DNA of 64,000 bases from Psilocybe azurescens. Lineage: Eukaryota; Basidiomycota; Agaricomycetes; Agaricales; Agrocybaceae. Below the pieces are notes generated by a model. The model searched no databases. It saw only the letters and a list, made by a program, of their open reading frames with translations, and was not told the DNA's origin. Each line of letters starts with the position of its first letter. Positions within the stretch are counted from its first letter, which is position 1. A program made the translations under genes and the position numbers. Shown here in pieces: positions 22,180 through 33,965 of this stretch. The stretch spans positions 310,001 through 374,000 of the forward strand of contig JAJIRX010000522.1 in assembly GCA_023853785.1 (NCBI GenBank), written 5' to 3'.

Positions 22180-22653
22180 TGTTATGACAAGTCTTTTTCT
22201 TTTCCCTTTCTCTTTTCTTTTCTTTTCTTTTCCTTTTCTTTGTCATCCTTCACATCATTGATACAGCATCATCTGCTCTGATGAACTTTGTTTTCTATCA
22301 TTCTACAAAACTCCATCATATCTCTGATGGACTTTCACTTCCATCTTTTATGATACATCTTTTGATGAACGTTTGATCTGTTTCCTTTCACTTCCATCTT
22401 TTATGATACATCTTTCGATGAACAATTGATCTGTTTCCTCTATTCTTATATACATCTGCTGATGAACATTCAAACTCGTTTCAACTTGCTGTACAGTTCA
22501 TAGTATTTATACTAGGAAGGATCCATTGTATTCTTTAGCTAGTTCTTGAGAATCTAACCTCCTCTTACTTGACACCACTTGGAACTCGCTGTTCTTGACT
22601 ACTTGACTGTTGGCTTTATCCACGCACGTGAATATAAGCTTGAAGTCGTAACA
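22180..22653 (+). repeat. 3' LTR of inner retrotransposon
   Basis: 474 bases, nearly identical to 16241-16714; the visible difference is in the last ten bases. A short purine run with G5 (about 22168-22179) precedes it and could act as polypurine tract. The CCGGA duplication follows at 22654-22658. Confidence 0.95.
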
Positions 22654-22658
22654 CCGGA

Positions 22659-23735
22659 AGAGGACGGCAAGGACACCATTCTCACCATGACGGACACCCT
22701 GGGGCGCTGAGGTGCGCATCGCAGCCTGTCATTCCAGCAACACTGCAAAAGAAATTGCACTCATTCTTTTCAATGAGTGGTACTGCGAGAATGGCCTCAT
22801 GTTGCATCTGATATCTGACCGAGATTCGCTGTTCACGTCGGAGGTATGGACAGAACTACACAAACTCACAGGAGTTCACCTCAAGATGTCAACCTCGTAC
22901 CACCCACAGACAGACGGCAGCAGCGAAGCGTACTAACAAGACAGTTCGCAGGCCATCCGATACCACATTGACACCAACCAGAAGGGTGGCTCGCAACTCT
23001 ACCACGCATCCGCTTTGCCATCATGAACACCGTAAATCGCGTCCACCCGGTTTCTCCCATTCCAACTCAAGACTGGACGATCGCCGCACCTGATTCCGCC
23101 ACTTGTTCCGCTCCCTGACGATGCAACACCTGCACAAATTTCAGCACAGGAAGTCATTGAACGCTTACAGACTGACGTGCAGCAAGCACAGGATGCGCTA
23201 ACTGCAGCGAAGATTCGCCAGGCCTACCATGCTAATGAACACCGCTGGCGAGGGAGATGATATACGAAGCGGGTGACCTTGTGATGCTCTCCACGGCCAA
23301 CCCGACGACGCAACTACAAACGCAAGGGCACAAAACGAGTTGCGAAATTCATGCCACGCTGGGATGGCCCCTATACAATTGTCAAGGCCCACCCAGAGAA
23401 ATCAGAATACACGCTTCGCCTCCCCAATGACAAGAAGACGTTCCCCGGATTCCACGCCAGCCTTCTCAAGCCTTTCAGAGCAAATGACCCCAACTACTTT
23501 CCGGAACGTGCTCTTCCGAATCCAGGCATAGTAGTCACAGAAGACGGTGTGGAAGAAGTAATGGTTGACAAGATTGTTGATGAGCGACGCTGGGGCCACG
23601 GCCGCCAGTTCAAGGTCCGATATCGTAGGGTATGGGAAGGAACACGACGAATGGCTGCCAGGCTCAGAACTTCGAGGACAATGTCGCCCTGGACGACTGG
23701 GAACGCGCGCATGGGATCGAACCGCCACCCTAGGA
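22659..23735 (+). pseudogene. Outer element integrase core, GPY/F region and chromodomain
   Basis: The outer integrase resumes with EDGKDTILTMTDTLG. Catalytic D is in LISDRDSLF and E is in TDGSSEAY, again 35 residues apart, followed by a stop (TAA) at about 22934. Further on come GPYTIVKAHPEKSEYTLRLP (GPY/F region) and a chromodomain (VDKIVDERRWGHGRQFKVRY, then DEWLPGSEL after a one-base break near 23630). Many breaks lie in 22940-23340. It ends about 70 bases before the purine tract. Confidence 0.88.
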
Positions 23736-23794
23736 CACCGCAGACATTTTTGTTTTTTTCTCCATTTTTCAGTTCTGTTTACCGGGTTTTTTTC

Positions 23795-23807
23795 AGAGGG
23801 GGAGGAG
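23795..23807 (+). promoter_or_regulatory. Polypurine tract of outer element
   Basis: AGAGGGGGAGGAG lies directly ahead of the 3' LTR start TGTAAGCC at 23808, as expected for the plus-strand primer. Confidence 0.75.
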
Positions 23808-24098
23808 TGTAAGCCCGCGCCTCCGCCCCTAGACTTACTACAAGCGAGGCAGCGCCTCGCGTCTCACATCACACCTTTCTGTAGATAGCACGCAATCCCG
23901 CTACTCGCGATCACATGATCGCAACAACACATTTTTCTTATCCGATCCTTCGTTGGCTCTGCATCTCTGACAGTCCCAACGAAGGTGAGTAGCTACTCGT
24001 ACCTACTCGTACTGCATCTCTGACAGTCCCAACGAAGATACTTTTGTCCTGTCTTTTCGGTCCTGTTAGTGAGGCTTGCCAAGCACGGCAGCCTTTCA
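23808..24098 (+). repeat. 3' LTR of outer retrotransposon
   Basis: 291 bases, TG..CA, matching 7664-7955 with a small rearranged segment near 23850. The target duplication TGATG follows at 24099-24103. Confidence 0.95.
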
Positions 24099-24103
24099 TG
24101 ATG

Positions 24104-25006
24104 CACTAGATAAATAGATTCAGAGGGACCGGGAATATGAAGAACGACTGCTGCATCCCATAAGCTACAGCACCAATTACCATTGTGATTTCTCATTGCA
24201 AATCGCCCAAAGGAACATCCTACGTCCGTCATCGATTCAGAATACATGAATCCTTGAAACTATCATTGATACTCAATGAAAATAAACTTCACACAAATCT
24301 AGAGAGACACAGTTCAAAAAATTCACATTGCAAGTTCACAGTCCATCGTAAGATTTAAAATTATAATTTGATTAAAAGAATATCAAAAGAATCCCGCCTC
24401 CATAATATATGAGCGCTTAGTGGTCCGTGCGCATGTTCCCACGAGCTATACAAGTACAGATTTGGTATTAGTTACCGCATTGAGAAATCTTAAGAGACTG
24501 CCCGCACTGGATTCTGGAACCGCTTCAAGACCTGTTCAGGACACGACTCGGACATAACAGCAGCGCGCAATTAGAAAGGATTTACATACTATAAAATATA
24601 GGCACATGTTATACGTATGCATGCAATATTGTCTATCGATACAGGGCTTAGAAATTGTGTAAGGGCACGTTCAAGCCAACCAATGGCAGCAAAATGGCAC
24701 TGTGGCCCCCAGTGGTCAACTGTTATCAACACCACACGTTAGCGTACAATCATCCAACATCCAGCTTAGAAACAAGTTCTTAGCCTGATCATCCCTGGTA
24801 AAGGATGAGTGTGGCGTTTGAATATGTATGAAGAAAATAATAAGTACTGCAGATTGCCAAAGGGAACGGTCAACCAGTCGAAAATCAGAAGAGTAGAAAC
24901 AGATTTACCGAGCAAGCGTCGCTAGCTCCATAAACACATAAGTAAATATCGCATCACATCGGTAAGATTGGGAAACATGTTATGACCTAATTGCCTTCAC
25001 ATTGGT
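24104..25006. other. Intergenic, nothing recognised
   Basis: About 900 AT-rich bases between the retrotransposon and the small - strand gene. Only short open frames are visible, with no RNA gene or repeat that I can recognise. Confidence 0.45.
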
Positions 25007-25430
25007 AAATCAATCCTCGATGTATTCCTTCATTCTTTCCTGGTCGGCATCGACAACAGAATCCCATAGAACACAACTGCGAGGCTCAAGTAAAGTTACA
25101 GCTTTCCGCATTAGATGCTTGGTTTTGGTATTGCTGTCGGTAGGTTGGATAGGATGTAGAGAGAAAATAGAGCGCTTGGGGTTGGCATTGAATTCGTCAT
25201 CGCCATCGTTGCAGAGCAGTTGTAGTGCCGTACTGTCCTCGTCCACCGGGTCGTCATCCAGCTCTGAGTCGGGGTGGGTAATCATACTCAAGCCCACCAC
25301 GCGCTCGATACTTGTAGATTTGCCTATTCTTCTTCGTTTCTGAAGAGGAAGTTGATTACCGTCACATCCCGTAAAGGTGTCTTCGGAAACTCGACCATGG
25401 GTTGAAGTGGGTGGTATCGGTTGGGCAGCC
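25007..25430 (-). CDS. Unidentified protein, C-terminal exon
   Basis: One long open exon runs leftwards from about 25430, after a plausible ..TTATAG acceptor, to the stop near 25008. It encodes a basic QKRRRIGK segment (possible nuclear localisation signal), then an acidic stretch (PDSELDDDPVDEDST) and a lysine-rich middle ending KEYIED. I do not recognise the family. The composition suits a nuclear protein. Upstream exons may lie between 25440 and 25700 but I could not place them. It lies just beyond the kinase array on the same strand. Confidence 0.4.
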
Positions 25431-25739
25431 TATAACTCATTTCATCAGAGCAAACAGACACACATATCATGGTAATTATCTACTCCGGTAGGCGGATAGT
25501 AATAGTAGCACAGGCCTTGATGTACTCGCAAAAGACGTCTGGAGTATTTAAAGACCTCGGCGGCAGTACTGTGGGATAGCATGTTGTCTCTGTGCCCGAG
25601 ATGTATCATTGAGATAAGCACGAGGTTGAAATTGGATGAGCATACAGAGGGCCCTGTATTTCTTGAAGTCGTGTTTTGCTAGCTTGTAAGTGTAGTGGTG
25701 GAACAAAGGAAAAATCTGAGGACCTCATCTCAAGACTTT

Positions 25740-26160
25740 GGTGAGCCAAGCACGGCGTCGACACGAGCACATGCTATGGGTCTCAACGAGCGACGCTCGT
25801 TAAGTCGTTGCGGGCTTGATAGAACTATTCATGGCCAAAAGTTCGAGGTGCAGATGTCGATTAGGAAGCTAAGGTGAGCAAAAACAAGACCAGATTCACC
25901 ACTGGTGTCAGACATAAAATCACTTAAATATCGAGTACTGTAGCGACCATCGTGTATATTTGGAGTCTTTATTTAATATCATGCAGTTACATTGTGTTTA
26001 AATGGACAAAAGAGCAAGAAAGGGAAAGCGAAAGGAAATTTGAAGAACGATCGCGATACGGTCACTGTGTTGATCCTATAGGCGCAGGAAAGAGACAGAA
26101 AGAAGAAGCGGTAGTTGTAAGTGTGTCGTGCTATCGTAGGCATAAAATAAAGAGTGCCGA
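25740..26160. repeat. Duplicated 3' flank of FunK1 kinases
   Basis: The segment with CACTTAAAT, GACCATCGTGTATA, TACATTGTGTTTAAAT and AGAAAGAAGAAGCGG recurs downstream of other kinase copies at about 30945-31110, 34960-35340 and 42270-42600. A sub-segment containing AAGCACGGCGTCG recurs at about 34970 and one containing AAAGTTCGAGGTGC at about 42295. These repeats show that whole units, not just coding parts, were copied. Confidence 0.8.
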
Positions 26161-26161
26161 A

Positions 26162-29003
26162 TCATTGACCCCGTCTGGATCTCTTACTGCCCGTGCCACG
26201 AGAGCCCCCACGAGAGCCCCCACGAGAACCACTCGCGCGACCTTGCTCCTCCAAGTTCGGATTTTGGTCAGGCCCGCGTTTGGCTTTGACTTTACCTGGA
26301 GCAGGAAGCGATGCCCCAACCTCTGGGGGGAGAAATGAACGGGTTGGTATCTCCCTTCGGAGGTTCGGGCGCTGGTGCCCTGGTTAGAACATATCCACGC
26401 CACTCTTGGTCTCCTTGGATGTCGGAGAAAAAATGCCGAAATGCTTGTGTATTTGGGCGTAAGATTCCTTGTTGCGGAGATTCCCTTTCTGCTCACGATC
26501 AATGTATGCAGAATGCATGACATCCCTCAGGACATCGAGGCTCCCGGCGTAGTCAGCAATATTGGTTGGGAAGAAGCCATACAGCTTTTCTCTAGGAGAA
26601 AAGCTAAAACATTGCGCCTTGCCTCGGACAAGTGGTCAACGTTCTGGAAGATTGGTGTAGCCCATTTTCGGCATAACTTGATCGCATCTTTGAGAGTTGT
26701 TGGTCCTTGCCAATCTTTGTTGGGTTGGTCTTTGATGTGGGAAGTAATGAGCCAAAGGATAAGCCACCAAAAAAGACTCCAAGTCGTGTTGGAAGTTATG
26801 TACGACGATAGAACCAGCCGGTAACGCAGGCCAGCTTGGTTTTGTGAACATGCCATGGGTGGCGTCCTGGGCTTCCCGTATGGGGACAAAAAGGTAGTCT
26901 TTGGCCAAAACCTCGGTGGGCATGAAATACGGAGTTCCCTGATTGGGTATTAGATGTACGTCGAACCATACTAATGACTGAAAAAATACCGTTTTGGGAT
27001 CAGAAGCAGCCTTATAGTCATCCGGAGGAGGGAATTTCTTTGCATATTCGAGATCCATCAATTTAGCCTTCCATGGCGCGGAACTGTCATCGAGATTGGT
27101 TCGATGAGCTAAAATATTGCCTTCACTGATGTCCCTGTGGACCCATCCAGCACAGTAGAGCAACTGAAGAGCTAAAATTGTTCGAGATACGCAAGTCGAT
27201 CGTGAGTAATGATTCGAATACCAGGCCAATTTGATTTACTTACCGATATGAGCTTGTTGAAGAACATCCATGGCTTCGCCTAGAGTTTCGAGTTCCCCTA
27301 CACATCGGCAGATCTCCTTAAAAACCACCCGATATTGCTTTTTGGGCTCGTAGGCACGAATTATATCCTCGCGTATGGCAGATTGGATAGGGTGGGGACT
27401 CGGGCCAGCATCCGGACGTGTTTTTGTTTTTGTCGAGGTGTAATCCTTTTGGTGTGCTCAAATAACCCGGATATGGGCTGGGAGCCGGAGGCAATTTTTT
27501 CGAAATGAAATTGCCGACGTAGTCGTCTTCAATTTTGAGGAAGAGTTGTTGATATTCGCGACTACGAATGAGATCTTTGCGCTGCTCCCAGATGGTGCTG
27601 AGCCCCGGGGAATCGGAAGGAGGATCACCATCGCCAAACTCATTGATGTTCTTGAAAATTGCAGATTGTATTTGCCGTTCAGTCTCAGCTTTCTCCTCCA
27701 GCCATACGTCCTTCAAGACGAATTGTGCTCCGGCCGTTTGAGTATCCGGGTCGTAAGACTCAACCACCCAGACTCTAGGCATACGACTAGTGATGTTGTT
27801 AGATCGGTAGCCTGAGATAAGATTCACGGTACGGTAGAAACGGGAGGTTTCGTCAGGTTGGGGAATTCTGAAAATGTGCCTGCTATCATTTTGACGCTCC
27901 ACCATAGGATCATAACCGAGCTCAACGTCGGTGGCGAAGAGGAAGGACATGAAGATGCTGATCAGCCGTTCGGGATCCTTTAAAACTAACAGTTAGCATC
28001 TGGAGACACAAAGTAGACTTGGTCCGTACTTTAACAAAGTCGAATGACTGGGAAACTGCGGAATGAGATCTGGAATGATACCAGAGGGTCATTTGGGCCC
28101 CGTCGATAGTGATCTTTGGAGGTATTAATGAGATAAGTAGCAGAATGACAATGAATGGAAACTTACCCCAAATGTAAACATGCGCCGGATGTCGTCGTTC
28201 ATGATTTGTACGTTGGCCGAAAGTATCTTTTCGTTATTCTAGCGAAATCGTGAGACCCAAGGAGGACAGATACACACAGAATAACTTACATCAAGCTTCA
28301 TTTCGTCTGTAGTGGTAACCTTCTGTTCAACAGGTACGGCCATTCCCCATGTGCTTAAGCAAGAATCTTTTTCGCTAATCGCATCGTCTGTGGCAAAACA
28401 AGCGTCGACCTTGTGGTTGGACCCGTGAATGTTTGACTTGATATTGTCGAAAGGTACGTTGCGATAGCTAAACTTATTGCGTGTGCGAGATTTATCAGGA
28501 AATCTGTAGGTGGTAATTTCTTTTGCAATGTCTTCCAATGGGGCGTATATTTCCATCTCGGTGCGCCTACCGACAACGGCTTTGTTGATAACAGGGGTTT
28601 CAGGAAACGCGGTGAAAACAGAGGTTTTTGATTTGTCCATGAGCCCGGCTGGCTTAAGCTTGGTCCTTACACAGCTTTTGATATGCTTCTCATTGGGAAC
28701 AAACGGCAGGTAGTGTTCCATGAACTTATCGACGTCGCAGATCACAAATTCTCCATCCATTTCAGAGCCAATGTGTGAGCGAAGGTCAGTGATCTTGGTG
28801 GTTCCACCGCCCGTTACAGTCTTGCGCGGTGTGAGAGATGGACTAGAACTAGGTTAGCCTCAATTCGTGTGGCAGCAAAGAGAATAACCCACTAGCGTAT
28901 TTGATCAATCGTTGGGTTTGATGCACTAGTGAACCAGATTAAGTTGGCTGTCGACCCAAGCAGAGATGAGGAATCCTTACGATGTTTTATCTTTGGAAGA
29001 CAT
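26162..29003 (-). CDS. FunK1 protein kinase, copy K1
   Basis: FunK1 (fungal-specific kinase) proteins have a eukaryotic protein kinase fold with an N-terminal extension; their substrates are unknown. From ATG 29003 (MSSKDKTS) a chain of small exons leads to EMDGEFVICDVDKFMEHYLP. N-lobe exons cover about 28240-28760 and 27318-27950 (MSFLFATDVELGYDPMVE; RVWVVESYDPDTQ..VLKDVW with the likely ATP lysine). The C-lobe has WVHRDISEGNILAHR near 27115-27150, DLEYAKKFPPPDDY in the DFG position and HNFQHDLES. The C-terminus is a Gly/Ser/Arg-rich tail (GSRGGSRGGSRG..KRSRRGQ) ending at 26162. Frame breaks occur in a T/A homopolymer near 26768 and around 26525. The activation motif reads D-L-E instead of D-F-G, as in all copies here. 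Confidence 0.88.
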
Positions 29004-29840
29004 GGTAAGAAATGAGTTGTGTTAGAGGGATGTTGTGAAATTAGGACATCTTATATACCTTTGAGAACAGCTCGCAAGCAGCTTGGCGTGGCAGTCGCGA
29101 CGTGAAGTAGAAGCGCGTTCGTTCATTTGCACGGGGTGGTGTCAGAAGGTTCCCACGGCCTGATCATTGTTCACAGCCACGCTACCACATTGTCACTTCT
29201 AAATCCAGCCCCTAATCACCGAGGTCCACCCGCGGCGGTTCATTGTCTACAAACTTTTGCATATATTTTGATTTTGGGAGAGAAGACAAAGGGCCATTTC
29301 TACTCCATCTCCTCATGGGCATGGTACCACAATGTCCGAGTGTCAGGCCAATCTTGTGAAGGGTCGGCCTTCTTATGGCCGAGTATTGTTTCCATTCTCT
29401 CCATAGCTTCCCACATTATCCTGATTTCAGTTCAGACTATTATTTCGCTAATACATATAGCAAGGCTTAGAATATATACAGACAATCATGCATCATTGAA
29501 ACAACGAAACCGCGATTATTATATTCGACTCTGATTTACCGGTGCTTACTCACCGATTGTGCTCTGAATGGTACATTTATCATATGATGGCCATCTTGCC
29601 GCAGGTGTCGGATACAATAACAACTGGTCGTCAATTATTACGAGTACAAGGATAATGAAAGGTTTCATTAACAGAACAGTCGCAGAATGCTTCCAGTAGT
29701 TTTCTGGACAGTATTTTGTGTGGTTCAAGCTCACTTAAGAAACCACTTCATGAACACGGAGTGATCGTGCATAAGTTTCTTGGAATGAGATACTTATTGA
29801 AATATGCCATAGCTACACTATATTTACACAGATGAAAGAT
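29004..29840. repeat. Duplicated 5' flank of kinase K1
   Basis: No gene. The segment around 29105-29480 (GCACGGGGTGG, CCCACGGCCTGA, CATTTCTACTCCATCTCCTC) is repeated upstream of K2 (about 34080-34460, itself partly doubled) and K3 (about 38270-38710). The part 29540-29800 (TTGTGTGGTTCAAGCTCACT) matches 38750-38970, so the spacer between K1 and the pseudogene is a copy of that between K3 and K4. Confidence 0.8.
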
Positions 29841-29849
29841 TAGGAATGA

Positions 29850-30830
29850 GAAACGAAAGGTTCAAGAACAGTATTAATGACTTGCATCGCGTAGAGATAA
29901 AGTGCAAAAGAGCAGATGGAAATTCAAAGAGACATGTCCCTGGGGCTGCCTCCAAAAAAAAGCAGAGTCATTTGAGCTTTCTGAGCTTTAAACCGCCTCT
30001 GTATGATGTACGACCCTATTCTTCTAGGTTGGGATTGTGTTCGGGGCCTCGTTTGGCTTGGACGCCATCAAGGGATGAGGAGCACTCCCTCGCTGGTAAG
30101 ACAGATGCTGATATGAAAGTATTGGAATCGGTAGTCGAGGTTCTCGTCTTCAGGCAGTACTCAATCCAATCTTTTGCTCTAAGCCTGCAAGAAATGGCCG
30201 AAATCTGTGTATATCTGCGTATGGCTCCTTGTCGCAGATATTACCTTCTTTCGCACGACGTATAAAGGCGGCGCGTAGGGACACCCTGTAAATTTCTCGT
30301 CGTTTAACAATCAGAGTAGAAATTTTCGGCATGAATCGCGATGTCGCCTGCACAAGAGAGTGTTTGAAACAGTCACACTTTTCATTTGACAGACAGTGAA
30401 TATTTGGAGCAGTTCATCTTTGGCAGCTCTCAGTTGCGACCTGGAAGATCGGGTTTGTCCAATCTTCGTTCGGTTGATCTTTGATGTGGGAAATGACTAG
30501 ACAAGGAACGAGCCTCCAAAGAGGCTCCAAGACATTCTAAAAGCTATATATCGCGGTGTCTTTTTTATATTCTTGGGGTTTGGGGTGACCAAATAGCTCC
30601 CTCTCCTGCCTCGTTTGTTGTGGGATAGTATGCTTCAACCAGCCAAACTCGACACATGCGACCAGCTATTTGGCTCGAGGGATATACGGAGATTAAATAT
30701 ACTGTGCGGTAGAAAAGATTTAAGTTCTCGCCGTTGGGGAATTCGTAGATGTAGCGTTCATCGTCTTGGAGCTGTACCATAGGATTGTAGCCTATCTCGG
30801 ATTCAGTGGCGAAGATAGAAGTCATGTAGA
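29850..30830 (-). pseudogene. FunK1 kinase pseudogene (N-lobe exon joined to C-terminal remnant)
   Basis: The exon 30565-30825 (SIFATESEIGYNPMVQLQ.., ..MCRVWLVEAYYPTT) matches the N-lobe exon of copies K4 and K5. It then runs straight into remnants of the C-lobe: a decayed HDLESL-like stretch near 30520 and the end part with EPYADIHRFRPFLAG near 30190-30250. The whole HRD/DLE catalytic part is missing and stops are present. Its 3' flank matches that of K4, so this is a decayed K4 relative in the K1 module. Confidence 0.8.
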
Positions 30831-31150
30831 CACTGATTACTAACCGTTCGGGATTCTACAGGGCGATTGGCCGTCTATAGTAAAGAATAATGTAGGCTGT
30901 ACTTGAATGAAGTTGGATGGTTGGGACACCGAGCAATGCGGCCTGGAATAGAGTATATTTAAAGTCGTTTATTTAATAGCAAGCAGTTGCATTGTATTTA
31001 AGTGGATAAAAGGGCGATAAGAAAATTGAAGAACAATCGTGATATGGTCACTGTGTGGAATGGTGTTGATACTACAGCGACAGGAAAGAAGACAAGGAAG
31101 TCGTAAGTGTGTCGTCAGCTATAGTAGCCGTAATATGAGGGAGCGCCAAA

Positions 31151-33965
31151 TCATCGACCGCGTCTGGATTTCTTACCGCCCGCTTGAGAGCCCCCGCACG
31201 ACCTTGCTCCTCCAAGTTGGGATTTTGATCAGGTCCTCGTTTGGCCTTGACTTTACCTGGGGAGCGAGGGCTACCGCTACCGCTGAAGTTGCTGTGACCG
31301 CCGCTGGAGCTGCTGTAGGCAGTGTTTTTTGACTATCGAAGTTTTCTCCGATGTCTTCAGGGAAAATTGACGCCAATTTACTCTGAGCGCCTGGATTTCC
31401 TCGAGGAGTTCGCCAAAGTCTAAGTGTATATGAGCGTAGGAGTCAATGTTGCGGAGGTTACCATCCTTCACACGAACCATGAAGGAGCGCAGCAAAGTCC
31501 GCCTATTAACCTCCAGAGCATTAACAACAGGAGCAACATTTTCTGGAATGAACGATTCTGTTGCCTTCATAAGAGAGTATTTGAAGCAGAAGCGTCTTCC
31601 AGCAGACAGACCGATAACGTTCTGGAAGATTGGAGCAGCCCAATTCTTGCAGCGTTCGACTGCATCCTTGAAGACAGGATTTTGCCAATCTTCGATGGGT
31701 TGGTCTTTAATGTGGGAAATGATGAGGTAGAGAATGAGCCACCAAAGAGATTCCAAGTCATGCTGGAAGTTATGAATCACGATGTCTCGTGATGGTGCAT
31801 TAGTGTCTGCGGTGTACTTGCTGCGACCCATTATCTCCACTTCCTCTATTGGTTGATATAAGTATTCCATGGCTAGAATCTCGGTCGGCATGAAGTATGG
31901 AGTTCCCTGACTAAGTGTTAGATGCGCATATCACCCAAAACAACAACGACATACTGTTTTAGGATCAACAGCGGCCTCGTAATTATCCGGAGGAGGAAAT
32001 TTCCTCGCATATTCGAGGTCCATCAATTTAGCTTTCCATGGTGTGGAAGAATCCTTCAGGTCGTTGCGGTGGGCTAAAATGTTGCCTTCGCTAATGTCTC
32101 TGTGGACCCATCCAGCACAGTAAAAGCAGTTGTAGCGCTATATTTGTACAAAACACGCCAGAGAAACGTGAGTAAAGCCTGAACACCGTATTGATGCGAA
32201 TTAGTTACCAATATGAGCCTGCTGAATAACATCGATGGCTTCGCCCAGAGTTTCGAGTTCCCCGACAGATCGACAGACCTCCTTGAAAATTACCTGGTAT
32301 CGCTTCTTGGGTGCAAAGACACGAATGAGATCTTGAGGCAATGCGGGTTCTATAGGGCGAGATTGGCCAGCTTCAGGGCGGGTAGCCGTCTTCTTCGAGG
32401 TATAACTCTCTTCAGTGGACTTGAATAATCCCCATATGCGCTGGGCGCCAGAGGCAATTCCTTTCGAAACACAGCCTTTAGCGTGGTCATCTTCAATTTT
32501 GAGGAATAGTTGCTCATAGTCCCGATTACGGATGAGGTCTTTGCGATCCTCCCAGATGGCGCTGAGCCCCGGGGAGTCGGAAGGCGCTTCCCCGTCGCCA
32601 AAAAATTGATATCTTTGAAGATTGAAGCTTGTATCTCCCTTTCAGTTGCGGCATTTGAATCCAACCAGACATCCTTCAGCACCAATTGCTCTGCAGCCTT
32701 TTGAGTAGCCGGGTCGTAAGACTCGACCAACCAGACTCGGGGCATGCGACCGGTAATGTTGTTAGATCGGTAGCCTGAAATAAGCTTGACGGTACGGTAG
32801 AAACGAAAAGTTTCGTCGGTTTGTGGAATCTTGAACATGTATTTGCCGTCATCTTGACGTTCCACCATAGGATCGTATCCTAGCTCAACCTCTGTGGCGA
32901 AGAGGAATGACATGAAGACTTTGATCAGCCGTTTGGGATCCTGTAAAACTATCAGTTAGTATATACAGCACAAAGTAGAATAGGTCCATACTTTAACGAA
33001 GTTGAATGGCTCGGAAACCGCGGAATGAGATCTGGAATGATACCAGAGTGTCATTTGATCTGCCCCGATAGTGATCTTTGAAGGAGATATTAATGAGATA
33101 AGTGACAAAATAACAACAGAAACTCACCCCAAATGTAAACATGCGCCGGATGTCGTCGTTCATGATTTGGACGTTAGCCGAAAGTATCTTTTCGTTGTTC
33201 TAGCAGAGTCGTGAGTGCCGAGCAGGACAGGCATACACAGAGTAGCTCACATCAAGCCTGTCTGTTTTCGAAGTGGATACCTTCTGTTCAATGGGTACGG
33301 CCATTCCCCATGTGCTTATACAATGATCTCGAAATTCAACCTTTTCATCTGTAGTGAAACAAGCGTCGACCTTGTGGTTGGACCCATTAATGTCAGATTT
33401 AATAGTGTCGTGAGGCACGTTGCGGTAGTTGAATTTGTTGTGTTTCCGACCGAGATCGTCCAAATCAAAGCCGGAAATGCTGTTGGCAATGGGCTCCAAA
33501 GGGGCGTATAGTTCCATCTCGGTGCCCCTAACGACAACTTCTTTTTGATGATGGGGGTGTCGCGGAACGCGGTAAAAACATAGCCCTCTGATTCATCCAT
33601 CTGTTTGTCAGGCTTAAGCTTTGTCTCCACACAGAGTTTGACATGATCGTCAGTAGGGACGAATGGTAAATAGTGTTCCATGAACTTGTCGATGTCGCAA
33701 ATAACGAATTCTCCATCCATTTCGGAGCCAATGTGAGTGCGAAGGACTGTGATCTTGTTGGTTCCATCACCTGTTACAGTCTTGCGGGGTGTGAGAGATG
33801 GGCTACAACGAGGTTAGCCTTAATTCTGAGAGAAGCAGTGGGGACACAATTCACTTGCGTATGTGGTTAAGCGTTGGGTTCGATGTACTAGTGAGTTAGA
33901 ATAAGTTTAATGTCGACCCAAGTAGAGATGATGAGTCCTTACATTGGTTCATTATTGGAAGGCAT
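31151..33965 (-). CDS. FunK1 protein kinase, copy K2 (mosaic)
   Basis: Start ATG at 33965 (MPSNNEPM, then intron), followed by PSLTPRKTVTGDGTNK and EMDGEFVICDIDKFMEHYLP. The N-lobe exon at 32350-32913 (MSFLFATEVELGYDPMVE) is close to K1 and K3. HRDIS lies near 32090-32105 and DLEYARKFPPPDNYEA near 32000-32030. The C-lobe exon 31277-31891 (MPTEILAMEYLYQP, then APSRDIVIHNFQHDLES) is instead closest to K4. The tail frame is lost by one missing G in a G5 run near 31195; with that read through the tail is Gly-rich, ends KKSRRGR and stops at 31151. One break each near 32600 and 33535 also fall at homopolymers. Confidence 0.87.

Larger units (their letters stand above)
16241..22653 (+). mobile_element. 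Inner Ty3/gypsy chromovirus, nested in the outer integrase, self-priming type
   Basis: A 6,413-base element with 474-base LTRs (16241-16714 and 22180-22653) that start TGTTATGACA and end TAACA. Five-base duplications CCGGA sit at 16236-16240 and 22654-22658. By eye the LTRs differ at about one base (GTCATAACA against GTCGTAACA), so the insertion is recent. Order inside is gag, protease, RT, RNase H, integrase, chromodomain, then an extra small open frame. The primer site is complementary to the inside of its own LTR (see the separate entry), the Tf1/sushi mode of priming. The coding frames nevertheless carry several breaks and in-frame stops. Given the assembly's homopolymer problems, part of this may be sequence error. 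Confidence 0.95.
7664..24098 (+). mobile_element. Outer Ty3/gypsy chromovirus-like LTR retrotransposon, interrupted twice
   Basis: Two LTRs (7664-7955 and 23808-24098) start TGTAAGCC and end CTTTCA. They are flanked by a perfect five-base duplication TGATG at 7659-7663 and 24099-24103. Inside, in order, are gag, protease, reverse transcriptase-RNase H, integrase and a chromodomain on the + strand. The span is 16.4 kb because a 4.2 kb inverted-repeat element sits in gag and a 6.4 kb LTR element sits in the integrase. Without them the element is about 5.8 kb, the usual size. The LTRs differ by several changes, the reading frames are broken and the RT active site is altered, so this copy is old and defective. 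A purine tract precedes the 3' LTR (23795-23807). I find no tRNA-type primer binding site after the 5' LTR, which instead continues C-T10-GACATCG. Confidence 0.95.
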
